A stretch of DNA of 64,000 nt, taken from assembly GCA_029261535.1 (NCBI GenBank), contig JAJDBF010000037.1, positions 1 to 64,000 of the forward strand. Direction: 5' to 3'. The translations under genes and the position numbers were made by a program. This DNA comes from Nitrospinaceae bacterium. GTDB taxonomy: Bacteria; Nitrospinota; Nitrospinia; Nitrospinales; Nitrospinaceae. Under the pieces are notes generated by a model. The model ran no database searches and was not told the origin of the DNA. It saw only the letters and a program-made list of their open reading frames with translations. Shown piece after piece: positions 28,101-34,487 of this stretch; the first letter of the stretch is position 1; the number at the start of each line of letters is the position of its first letter.

Positions 28101-30946
28101 CTGCCACCTATGAGCAAGTCCTCCCCAGAACCACTATAAAGACGGTCATCATCCGGGCCGCCATCCAGCAAATCATCTCCGTTATCACCAATCAGAAGAT
28201 CCTGACCACGATGGCCACGCAATAAATCATCACCCAGGCCACCATCAACCATGTCATCGCCGTCTTCACCGGATAATGCATCATCTGCACTTCCCCCGAT
28301 TAGAGCATCATTCCCGGCGCCGCCTCTCATGAAGACATTGGTTGTACTGCCGCTTATTAAAGTGTCACCGCCGTCGCCGCCAATAGCCACCTCTGCATTG
28401 ACGTCTGAGAGATTAAGAACAACGCCCGCTGTACCAGACACCTGAATGACATCAAAACCTGTGCCGGCATCGATGTTAGCTATATCATCTTCTACATCGA
28501 TGATGAGCATGTCATTACCGGCCCCACCCGTTAATGTATCGCTTCCTGCCCCGCCCATAATCCAGTTATCTCCGGCATCACCAATAATAACGTCATCCCC
28601 GATATTCCCAATGGCAGCGTTTACACCTAATAGTGCCAGATCCACGGTTTCCCCATTTTCATTATCAATCAGGAGACTGGAAGCTTGCCCGTCTTCCGTT
28701 GAAAATTTAATCCCTTCAACAAGATCGTTCCACTCATAACCAAGCGGATTTGTTACAAAATCAACTGCAGCCACTTCCTGCTCCACTCCGGCGATGACCA
28801 TGGTAGACCGGCTTAAAACGGGATTGCCCTCAAGCTCTTCACGGCTGACAATCTCACGGGCCAGATCAATGGATGTAATGCTTAAGTCCGTCAGGGTTTT
28901 TAATTCACCAGCATCTGTTTGCGCATCTTCGTCTGCATCCTGCCAGACACGCAGAGTGTTAAAGGCCGTGTCATTGGCATCGAATACACCGTCACTATTA
29001 CTATCCAGAGTCGCAAGCGCCGCAAGCCCGTCTTCATAAATTGCCCCTGTCCCGGCTGCAGCACCGTAATATTCAGAAAGCGTCTCGGTGATATCGTTAA
29101 TGATGCCATCACCATTAATATCATGAACGAGTAAAGCGTCATCGGAAGAAACCCAGCCTGTATTTTCTACAAACCCGTCATTATCGACATCAAAGCCGGC
29201 CACCGATTCATCAAAACCAATCAACTCTACGCCGTCCCCATCAATATCCAGAACAAGCGGGTCTATATTGAGAAGACTTCCCAAGCCATCATAAAGACCT
29301 GTGAAATACGTTGCGCCCGACCAATCAGCGGCACCAATAATATGATTACCGACGAGATAATCATTTGCTAATGTGTTGGGCTCAAATGAACCGAAATATA
29401 AATTGTCTATGCTTCTCCCCAGATCAAGCACATAACTATCGTCCCATAAAATCCCTGCCCCTGAACGTAGGAAATCGGTTACGATGCTGGATGGAATGGC
29501 ATTATAAAAACCATCAACATTGAGAACAGTAGGATCAACAAAGGCATTATAGTTACCTCCGTCAATGGCAGTTCCTTCCTGCCATCCCAGCAATGCGTTA
29601 TTATTGCTTGTATTGACAATGCCCTGGGAAAAATTGGTGGTTAAATCGAAAAGGAAATTGGTGGCAACATCCGTTACCTTATCAATAACATTGTTGAATG
29701 TAACGCCGTCCTGATTTAGGAGTTTATAAATGAAATTTCCGGCGACCGCAGGAAGGGCCAAAACCCCGACTGGTCCCATAGCGACATACGATAAACCGTT
29801 TGCAACTGTTATAAGGCTGTCACTCAACCATTCATTGCCGTCAAGGGATAAAACCGAATTTAAATCAACCCCATCCAATATCCCATGGAGCCAGTCGATA
29901 CTATTAATTTTGAAAAAATCACTTGGCTCATCTCTTGATTCCGTTTCATTAAGTGCATCTTCTGGAACCCAGTTTTCTGGTGCTGACTTCACACCATCCC
30001 TAATAAATCGGCTATCAATTAAATTACTTATGGGGGTGGTAAAACTTTGCCCGCTCGGCGTGATCACTTCTATAGTGTTAAATTTATTATCGTGTCCCGA
30101 AAGAAGCTGCCCCTCCAATGTAACCAGAAGCTGACCTTCTGTATTGTAGACATTCAGACCACCAAAACCGTTACCACTAAACAAAAGATCATCAGGGGCC
30201 ATGCCCTTAATCACAAGTTTGTCAATACTGCCCGTATTATTATCTGCTACGATATCTATTGGCGTAAATGGATCAATTCGATCCGAAAAATTACTGAGAT
30301 CAATGACAAATTCTGTATCGCCAGTCCCATAATCTATTACATTTCGAACATTATCATCAAAGAGGAATATTGTCTGGTCAGCGGTTCCTGTTATATACCA
30401 GTCTTCAAGACCTGGGTAATTATCCGGGTTGAATACCTCACCAGTGGTGCTGTTAATTGGTAGCGTGTTATAAATATTTATGTTGGCTCCAGCAGATAAT
30501 ATTACTCCGATGGTTGCGTTGCTATTGTGGTTAATGGCAGAGTACGGGACATCCGTAATAATACGTCCTTGGGAATCTATTTGGCCATTGCCCAAGGCAT
30601 TTGCGTAAGATAAAAGGCCTTGCCAAACGCCATCTACAGTTTGTCCAGTATTTAGGACGAGATCGGTATAATTTCTGGCTTCAGGCGTTAAGCCAGTGGC
30701 CTCAGTAAAATTATCGGCGGATTTGCCTAGTTCAAACCCAACCTCTATTTTTATATTTCCAGAGTCTGTTAAAATATCACTACCAGAAAAACCGCCGCGT
30801 ATAACAAACTGATCACCGATCGTGTTCTTTTGTCCATCTAAGTCATAAATCAAATAGAGGTGATCCTTGGTTGTATCGATCGGCCCAAGAAGGGTATCGG
30901 CAATAACATCCTTCGAGCCAATAAATATTTTTGAATCTTGCCCCAT
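22175..30946 (-). CDS. Giant RTX protein with subtilisin and P domains
   Basis: This 2923-residue protein is probably exported by type I secretion. The N-terminal about 350 residues are unrecognised. Next comes a LVLDIDGDGVELIGFDE block with EF-hand-like DxDxDG motifs (about 580-720), a first set of calcium-binding GGxGxD nonapeptides (780-965), and a subtilisin-like S8 protease domain with Asp in GVFEIDIFD (about 1160), His in SWHPTLVSGIIAA (about 1190) and Ser in GSSFAAPIVSG (about 1360). A proprotein-convertase P domain (1455-1585), more RTX repeats, cadherin/putative-Ig modules (2020-2210), a long RTX block (2215-2835) and a C-terminal T1SS target region (DTFVLAGAD... onward) follow. No cleavable signal peptide is visible. 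No HlyB/HlyD/TolC genes are present, so export would rely on the host. Confidence 0.9.
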   Translation of the reverse strand: MGQDSKIFIGSKDVIADTLLGPIDTTKDHLYLIYDLDGQKNTIGDQFVIRGGFSGSDILTDSGNIKIEVGFELGKSADNFTEATGLTPEARNYTDLVLNTGQTVDGVWQGLLSYANALGNGQIDSQGRIITDVPYSAINHNSNATIGVILSAGANINIYNTLPINSTTGEVFNPDNYPGLEDWYITGTADQTIFLFDDNVRNVIDYGTGDTEFVIDLSNFSDRIDPFTPIDIVADNNTGSIDKLVIKGMAPDDLLFSGNGFGGLNVYNTEGQLLVTLEGQLLSGHDNKFNTIEVITPSGQSFTTPISNLIDSRFIRDGVKSAPENWVPEDALNETESRDEPSDFFKINSIDWLHGILDGVDLNSVLSLDGNEWLSDSLITVANGLSYVAMGPVGVLALPAVAGNFIYKLLNQDGVTFNNVIDKVTDVATNFLFDLTTNFSQGIVNTSNNNALLGWQEGTAIDGGNYNAFVDPTVLNVDGFYNAIPSSIVTDFLRSGAGILWDDSYVLDLGRSIDNLYFGSFEPNTLANDYLVGNHIIGAADWSGATYFTGLYDGLGSLLNIDPLVLDIDGDGVELIGFDESVAGFDVDNDGFVENTGWVSSDDALLVHDINGDGIINDITETLSEYYGAAAGTGAIYEDGLAALATLDSNSDGVFDANDTAFNTLRVWQDADEDAQTDAGELKTLTDLSITSIDLAREIVSREELEGNPVLSRSTMVIAGVEQEVAAVDFVTNPLGYEWNDLVEGIKFSTEDGQASSLLIDNENGETVDLALLGVNAAIGNIGDDVIIGDAGDNWIMGGAGSDTLTGGAGNDMLIIDVEDDIANIDAGTGFDVIQVSGTAGVVLNLSDVNAEVAIGGDGGDTLISGSTTNVFMRGGAGNDALIGGSADDALSGEDGDDMVDGGLGDDLLRGHRGQDLLIGDNGDDLLDGGPDDDRLYSGSGEDLLIGGSGNDKLFGGAGYDVAEYKGELNEYNVTTQVDGTVLVEDTVAGRDGIDILTDIEALNFKNVKEVSLNLQAPLTANDIIAINGNGPHTLLASDILANDIDYQGEILHITGLTNVVGGAAVLDGNGDVVFTPDASYQGVMSFKYTIADSAGNAGALAIEDVTGASAEVKGTVFLKQDNHPTDPLFYDQWYLNDINILPVWDDYTGSGVNIGVFEIDIFDASHPDLIDNVNQNTVDNVNNDDISWHPTLVSGIIAASKNGEGSIGVAYDSTISGIGKGEEPSPDVGSYGNYDIVNNSWGWTQPFLDNHNDFPENIGFYQTPSNLGREGLGTVIIFAAGNDRAGGDNANVYNNTNNEYVITVGAINKITDLASLEIYQEPFSTLGANIHVSAPGSHVTSTSLLLENSNGSTFGNTHDDAEGSSFAAPIVSGVVALMLEANPDLGYRDIQEILAYSARIVDDSNTTWQTNGAPNWNGGGLHFSHDYGFGNVDALAAVRLAETWHKQETNHNRGDVSFAGNVTNQTIPDGGTLTDSILVDAPVPLEHVNVTLDFTHPQVGDLIVKITSPDGTESILLDRLGKAPDNPGDLGHGAEDMTFTFGSRAHVGENAEGTWTLEVTDANGGSVGILRSWSLELIGEPVTTFVGTLPPPNTTYIYTDEYLDQTDPGRETLQDSTESTFEDDTLNVAAITGDVTINLTSGTASSLAGKTLNIAVGTTIERLFTGDGNDNLQGNDDNNLIWAGRGDDTVDGGAGDDWILGKSGVNTLTGGAGADNFILQKGDVGEQLIQDFSQGDGDKIRIANYEGVVDISGLTLVQEGTDTRISLPGGEEIILIGILPSSITNADFIFDANFTHQLVRLEKFIGTIGDENFSIGDTFEGHEIYGLEGNDTLFGGWGDDTLYGGDGDDILVGSSSSSNSTGGEDILYGEAGNDTLHGSGQRDILDGGEGADLLLGNSGNDIIHLDGGGDQAIGGAGSETYIAHRLSSGTSGADLIHDFELSFERIDLREFSEIRSFGDLSLEIAQITVGGVPEDAIRIWLTQGAVDQEILLLGFSDTSALVPNNFIFSEDKLPDPKNDSFATNEDTSLAFTNTDLLANDVDTEDGVPSFTKIITGPEHGVLTDDGAGNYIYIPNANYYGSDSFVYEVKDSNEGTATATASIDVNPVNDTPVAGAMGGILNVGTNTLALFFAKFPDAEGDFLSYTATLQDGSALPSWLTFDPQTQKLLGTAPALPEELAIKIIASDGSGQVSHDLTLSVFSLIEGTDLADTIDGTSADDTIYGYLGDDFLYGKGGNDEVLGGDGNDTVRGDDGDDILHGGNDDDDVRGGNDNDTLFGGAGIDRLEGDDGNDELHGGAGNDTLRGELGQDVLYGDDGDDDMRGAEGDDVLYGGMGDDTVTGGYNSSDIFASNDKLYGEGGNDTLRGYLGDDLLDGGSGDDNLYGGLGDDTYIVSSGLDYIKDDGGNDTLVFGAGIDAGDLSFTTNPADTNDLTVVLNPGIDEIEIENQQDTGGVRQIETMLFDDGFTLTFGRYNDWVLGSAAGETIHGSYSLDDTILGYAGDDFLYGKDGADEIHGGDGIDKVRGDNGDDLLHGGNDDDDVRGGNGNDILYGGAGMDRVEGDDGDDILYGGAGNDTLRGELGVDILYGEAGDDDMRGGDGDDVLYGGAGNDTVIGGYNSSDIFASNDVMDGGAGNDSLKGYRGDDTYIVSSGLDYIYDTEGLADVLRFDEISDVNDLSFAFKVGDTTTLVITKNAGVDEIEIDNQLSSNTTFQIETLLFADGSSASLDRYDDWVFGTSVGDTIHGSYTLDDTILGGAGDDFLHGKDGMDELFGGLGNDTLRGDAGDDLIHGGAGDDSLKGYDDNDTLFAGAGTDRMEGHGGADTFVLAGADSMDGNLNRVVDFSTVEGDMIRLEDVLEGYDATTSTLSDFVTLSETGSHTYINVDRDGTGMDYTSQQVVRVENITGQWTDVQDMITQGDLVVV

Positions 30947-30948
30947 TT

Positions 30949-31449
30949 CTATTCTCCCTGCTTCGATGAGTAAACAACACGCATGCCTAAATGCATTTCT
31001 TTTATCCTGACATCACTGTCATAAACAATATTGACGACTGTTCCTGATATGTTGGTAAAGCCATATTTTATGTATGAAAAATTATTGCACCCTGGATTTG
31101 TTGTTTCGATCGCCTCTGCTTTGTGAACAAGAATTTGATCAACCTTTCCCTTTAATGTTCCTGGCGGAAACATAACCTCAAGTGCTTTGTACAGATCTTC
31201 TTCGTTACCTTTTTTACTCGAATAATCCTCAAACCTAAATTCCATTGGATTAAATCCGGGATCGGTTGGGTCGGTTATTTTCATGGCATCAGAGATTGCA
31301 TTCGATACAAACATAACGGCAATAACGACCAACAAGGCAGTCAAAAAACTCGTCTTTGGTCGTTTGTGTATTCCGCTTACAATATTTCTTGTGGCTTTTT
31401 TCATCTTCAAAATCCTTTGATCTTTGAGTTGCGTCGTAACTGAACCCAT
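30949..31449 (-). CDS. Hypothetical single-pass membrane protein upstream of the RTX gene
   Basis: This 166-residue protein has a basic N-terminus, one membrane segment (FLTALLVVIAVMFVSNAI) and a soluble remainder with a single Cys (NPGCNNFSYIKYGFTNI). It ends 2 bp before the RTX start codon and is surely cotranscribed with it. The ATG at 31449 is preferred because AGAGGA lies about 8 bp upstream. The arrangement resembles the single-TM protein at 37335, but I see no clear sequence match. A role in handling or exporting the RTX protein is possible and unproven. Confidence 0.7.
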   Translation of the reverse strand: MGSVTTQLKDQRILKMKKATRNIVSGIHKRPKTSFLTALLVVIAVMFVSNAISDAMKITDPTDPGFNPMEFRFEDYSSKKGNEEDLYKALEVMFPPGTLKGKVDQILVHKAEAIETTNPGCNNFSYIKYGFTNISGTVVNIVYDSDVRIKEMHLGMRVVYSSKQGE

Positions 31450-31508
31450 ATGATCAATTCCTCTTTCCTTTGTCACGCACCTTATTTCCGGCTTTCTTTA
31501 CAATTGCC

Positions 31509-31524
31509 CAATTAGGCCTAATTG
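31509..31524. promoter_or_regulatory. 16 bp perfect palindrome, likely Xre operator
   Basis: CAATTAGGCCTAATTG is a perfect palindrome between the divergent RTX operon and Xre gene. A second inverted pair, AACCATT (31525-31531) and AATGGTT (31572-31578), flanks the Xre leader. Position and symmetry suggest binding by the adjacent Xre protein and control of both directions. Confidence 0.6.
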
Positions 31525-31589
31525 AACCATTCCCCATATCGGTTAGTGATGTCAAGGAAAATGTTCCCCAGAATGGTTAGGAGGGAAAA

Positions 31590-31913
31590 ATGAACAATAA
31601 AATAAAGGAACTCCGGGAAGAAAAAGGCTTGTCTCAACAGGACCTGGCCGACAGAGCGCATACGTCTTTCCAACAAATATCAAAGCTGGAAAAAGGCGAG
31701 CGCACATTAACACCCGCCTGGGCCAAAAGGCTTGCGAAAGCTTTAGACACCGAACCTATTCAGGTGGCTCCTGAACTGGCAGATGTGTTGCAGGCCGGTT
31801 ATTCGCAGAAAACAATAAAACTTGCGAAGAAGCTTTCAGAAATGGAAGACAAAAGTCAGGCGGCCTATGAGAAGATTGAAAAACTCATTCAGGATTTTGA
31901 GGACAAAGAATAA
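31590..31913 (+). CDS. Xre-family HTH regulator (107 aa)
   Basis: An N-terminal helix-turn-helix of the Cro/CI type fills residues 3-60 (IKELREEKGLSQQDLADRAH, then QQISKLEKGERTLTPAWAKR). A C-terminal helical tail (KLSEMEDKSQAAYEKIEKLI) probably serves dimerisation. AGGAGGG is placed ideally upstream. It is divergent from the RTX operon with palindromes between them, so it may repress that operon and itself. Confidence 0.9.
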   Translation: MNNKIKELREEKGLSQQDLADRAHTSFQQISKLEKGERTLTPAWAKRLAKALDTEPIQVAPELADVLQAGYSQKTIKLAKKLSEMEDKSQAAYEKIEKLIQDFEDKE

Positions 31914-31917
31914 AAAA

Positions 31918-31948
31918 CCGCCCCGGCTGTGTGTGGGAACCGGGGCGG
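31918..31948. terminator. Bidirectional terminator between convergent genes
   Basis: A perfect 9 bp GC stem (CCGCCCCGG/CCGGGGCGG) lies between the Xre gene and the convergent 31968 gene. On the minus strand it is followed by TTTTTTA, so it best fits the end of the minus-strand gene. Confidence 0.75.
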
Positions 31949-31967
31949 GATATAGTGTGTGGGGTAA

Positions 31968-32222
31968 TCATGCAGCTTTTCTGTGCTGTTCTTCTTTAAA
32001 ACACTCTCTGTAAATCTCCAGCGACACCCTGATTTCGCCGTTCATCCGTCTTACATTTAAGGCGTGAAATGTCTTTCCCATCGGGCCTTTGGCTTCTTTA
32101 AGAAGCTGCCTTTCCAGGCGACACGCCATGAGCTTCATCTGCACGTAAGTCCGGCACGAATCCGTCAATAACGCATAAAACAGGATATTCTCGCCCTCCA
32201 TAGGGCCTATTAAATCTTCCAT
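31968..32222 (-). CDS. Hypothetical protein (84 aa)
   Basis: I do not recognise this protein. It is helical and cysteine-containing, with a basic C-terminus (LYALLTDSC-like region, then KLMACRLERQLLKEAKGPMG). The ATG at 32222 has GGAGA 8 bp upstream; ATG 32228 and GTG 32237 are alternatives. It is divergent from the next Xre gene, and the region between them is AT-rich with an inverted repeat. Confidence 0.6.
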   Translation of the reverse strand: MEDLIGPMEGENILFYALLTDSCRTYVQMKLMACRLERQLLKEAKGPMGKTFHALNVRRMNGEIRVSLEIYRECFKEEQHRKAA

Positions 32223-32268
32223 ACTCATTATCTCCACACATTGAAACTAACCAAATATTCACACAAAA

Positions 32269-32281
32269 CTAATATTATTAG
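32269..32281. promoter_or_regulatory. CTAATA-T-TATTAG inverted repeat, possible operator
   Basis: A perfect 6 bp inverted repeat around one central base sits in the 170 bp AT-rich divergent region between the 31968 gene and the Xre gene at 32396. It is suitably placed for autoregulation by the latter. Confidence 0.45.
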
Positions 32282-32395
32282 ACTGTGTATAGTATTTCCG
32301 TAATGGGGTCAAGAAAAAAACTAAAAAAATTAGACAAAATGGGCTAACTGTGATAATCCTCAAAAATAGGTTGGTAAAAAAATAAGTTTATGTAA

Positions 32396-33043
32396 ATGAA
32401 AATTATTACGAAGGAACAGATCAGAGCTGCGCGAGGACTTTTAGGCTGGTCACAAACCGAGCTGGCGGGGCGTGTGGGTGTATCACGTGACCTTATAAGC
32501 AAAGTTGAGATGGGCACGACAAGCGGTTCAAAGACTATATCCGCTATATACGACACTTTTGAACGCACTGGAATTGTCTTCAAGAAAGATGACGGGGTCA
32601 GCAGACCGAAAGCCTTGACAACTTTCATTGATGGGGATGACTGGTTCCTGAAACTACTGGATGATGTCCTGTTCACTTTAAAAGACTCCCCTGATCCTGA
32701 ATTACTCGTCGATATGTCGGATGACCATAAATCACCGCCGGAGGTGGTCGCTAAATATCGCATCCTGAGAAAAGCGGGTATTCAGATGCGCCAGACAGTG
32801 GAACAAGGCAATACGTTCTTAATGGGACCAAATTGTGAATATCGCTGGATACCCAAAGAATTTTATAAAAACTGGGTCACACTCATCTACGACAATAAGA
32901 TTGCCTATAAAATCGCTGGGCAAGCAAAATGCAATCTTGTGGTGGATGCAGAACGGGCAGAAATAGAGCGCAACAAATTTAATCTGGCCTGGACTATGTT
33001 GCCTGAAATCACAGAAGGAAGCACTGCCAATGCCTTCTTTTAA
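32396..33043 (+). CDS. Xre-family regulator with C-terminal sensing domain
   Basis: This 215-residue protein begins with a Cro/CI helix-turn-helix (KEQIRAARGLLGWSQTELAG, then VSRDLISKVEMG) at residues 5-60. It continues into a domain of about 130 residues (KYRILRKAGIQMRQTVEQGN, then EYRWIPKEFYKNWVTLIYDN). That second half resembles regulators with a PLD/TrmB-like effector region, a weak resemblance only. Its 3' end overlaps the next gene by 14 bp, so the regulator and the putative cyclodipeptide synthase are translationally coupled. Confidence 0.82.
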   Translation: MKIITKEQIRAARGLLGWSQTELAGRVGVSRDLISKVEMGTTSGSKTISAIYDTFERTGIVFKKDDGVSRPKALTTFIDGDDWFLKLLDDVLFTLKDSPDPELLVDMSDDHKSPPEVVAKYRILRKAGIQMRQTVEQGNTFLMGPNCEYRWIPKEFYKNWVTLIYDNKIAYKIAGQAKCNLVVDAERAEIERNKFNLAWTMLPEITEGSTANAFF

Positions 33044-33698
33044 TTACGAAGTAAAAATAAAGGAAAAGTCTGCTGACAGCGATACCGGACGACTTCTGAT
33101 CTCGGTAGGGCAGCCTTATCATGAAGGCGAAAAGATGAAAGCGACACTGGGCTTTGCAAACAGGCGTTTTGATCGCGTTGTTATTCTCGCGAACGATACA
33201 TTGCAGAGATTCAATTTGATCTATGAAGGTTGTACAGAGGAAGAAGCGCACAGAATATCCAGACATCGAGGTGACGAATGGTTAGAGCGAAACAACATCG
33301 CCGGGGAAGTCTATAGATGGGATGACTGGAAAGGACCGGGCTTTGCCGAAGTGCAGGACCGGGTTAATAATCTCTATCGCAAAAACAGCAGTTTTAGAAA
33401 AGAAGTAATAGAAACGGCGGAGAAAGTCTGGTCACGCTGCCATAAGAATAACCCTGACCTTTATTCCCCTGAACGAAAAAACGAAGCTGTGACATTAAGT
33501 ATAGATTATATTCTTGAAGAAACTGCCGTTCTATCACGGGCCTATGAAAAAATACCTGGGGTTAGCATCTATAAAGGTACTTTCTTAAAAATGTGGTCTG
33601 CCTTCACGCAGGAAGCCCCTGAAGACTTGCCCGGCCTGAAAAATGCTCATTTCATGCGCATTGACTTCAGCCGGAAACAGCATGTTCTACAGGCCTAA
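33030..33698 (+). CDS. Putative tRNA-dependent cyclodipeptide synthase
   Basis: This 222-residue protein has the signature of cyclodipeptide synthases, which use two aminoacyl-tRNAs to make cyclic dipeptides. LLISVGQPYHEGEKM places Ser25 where the family has its catalytic serine (LGVSPxNS-type). FDRVVILANDTLQRFNLIYE matches the region after it. DYILEETAVL gives Tyr160 and Glu164 with the family's Y-x3-E spacing, and SIYKG gives Tyr181. Distances (Ser to Tyr about 135, Tyr to Tyr 21) are close to AlbC (141 and 24). The usual Asn three residues after Ser is Gln28, and Lys follows Tyr181 instead of His or Pro, so it fits neither classical subgroup exactly. No cytochrome P450 or other tailoring enzyme lies nearby. 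The product cannot be predicted. Confidence 0.65.
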   Translation: MPSFNYEVKIKEKSADSDTGRLLISVGQPYHEGEKMKATLGFANRRFDRVVILANDTLQRFNLIYEGCTEEEAHRISRHRGDEWLERNNIAGEVYRWDDWKGPGFAEVQDRVNNLYRKNSSFRKEVIETAEKVWSRCHKNNPDLYSPERKNEAVTLSIDYILEETAVLSRAYEKIPGVSIYKGTFLKMWSAFTQEAPEDLPGLKNAHFMRIDFSRKQHVLQA

Positions 33699-33754
33699 AC
33701 CAGAAATATACCCCCCGCTTTTTCCATCTTATAATTATTGTTAAAAACCAGGCC

Positions 33755-33958
33755 TTAAAGGCCTGGTCTTGGTTTCCATTGACGGGAATGGCGCTGGTTA
33801 ATCTCTCTTTGGAGATTCTCCAGTGACGCCAGACAATTGCGTCTTTCTGACGTGCCAGGACTTGTTTGTGCCAAGGATTTATGAAGCATTTGGAAAAGCT
33901 GGTGCAATTGAGCCAGATTAAGTTTTGCCAGTTCATGACGTGTCATGAGTTTTATCAT
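33755..33958 (-). CDS. Small conserved mobile-element protein (67 aa)
   Basis: This short helical protein (MTRHELAKLNLAQLHQLFQM, then TSERRNCLASLENLQREINQ) recalls small proteins of unknown function found in proteobacterial integrative elements. GGAGG is placed about 6 bp before ATG 33958. Function unknown. Confidence 0.6.
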   Translation of the reverse strand: MIKLMTRHELAKLNLAQLHQLFQMLHKSLAQTSPGTSERRNCLASLENLQREINQRHSRQWKPRPGL

Positions 33959-34487
33959 CGTTTTCCTCCGTTTTGTCTTAAGCCCCGTATGTCGGTGCCT
34001 TTCTCACCACGCCGCGCCACAGGAAAGGAAACGCAGTTGGGGCCAAAACGGTTAAAACCGTGATTAAAATTAAAAACGGAAGTGACACTGGCAAAGCTTG
34101 AGTTGTGCTGATTGCATTGCGTTAAACTTGCTGGACACCAGACAAAACAATGGGAGGAAATGCGGTCTGTAAACGCCTTGGTCATTTAGGATTGAAAAGA
34201 TTTGCTAAGGGACTTTGCCCCTCGCGCCTGCAAGGCATCCCCACGTATCCCTAAAGGGAACCCTCGTGCGGAGCCTCCTTGCAGTTGCTACCCCTACTCT
34301 TCGCCAGAGCGGCAGGGTTGCAGGAGCAACCTTTTTTAAGTTTGGAAGGTGAAAATTATCTAATTGTAAAAACTAAGACATTATCTGATAGACAGTGTAA
34401 TATTTCGAATGATCGGATTCGACCCAAAGCGGGCATTGAAGCCAAGATTCGGTGCAGTAGAAAAATAATTAAAGTAAGGATGATATT
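33959..34487. other. Gene-free region with structured GC-rich core
   Basis: No gene is evident in this 529 bp. From 34200 there is a compact series of inverted repeats: CTGCAAGG (34228-34235) pairs with CCTTGCAG (34277-34284) around an inner TCCCT/AGGGA hairpin, followed by CTCT-TCGCC-AGAG and a terminator. It resembles the hairpin array at 21865-22112. It could encode a small structured RNA. The last 140 bp is AT-rich and should hold the promoter of the OLD gene. Confidence 0.45.
34316..34337 (+). terminator. Strong rho-independent terminator with no upstream gene
   Basis: GGTTG-CAGGAG-CAACC is followed by six Ts. No plus-strand protein gene precedes it (the neighbour at 33755 runs the other way), so it probably ends a non-coding transcript from the structured region. 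Confidence 0.65.

Noticed and set aside
22684-30463. Many open frames opposite the RTX gene
   Set aside because: They arise from the biased repeat composition of the RTX gene, for example Met- or Ser-rich shadow proteins with no domain logic.
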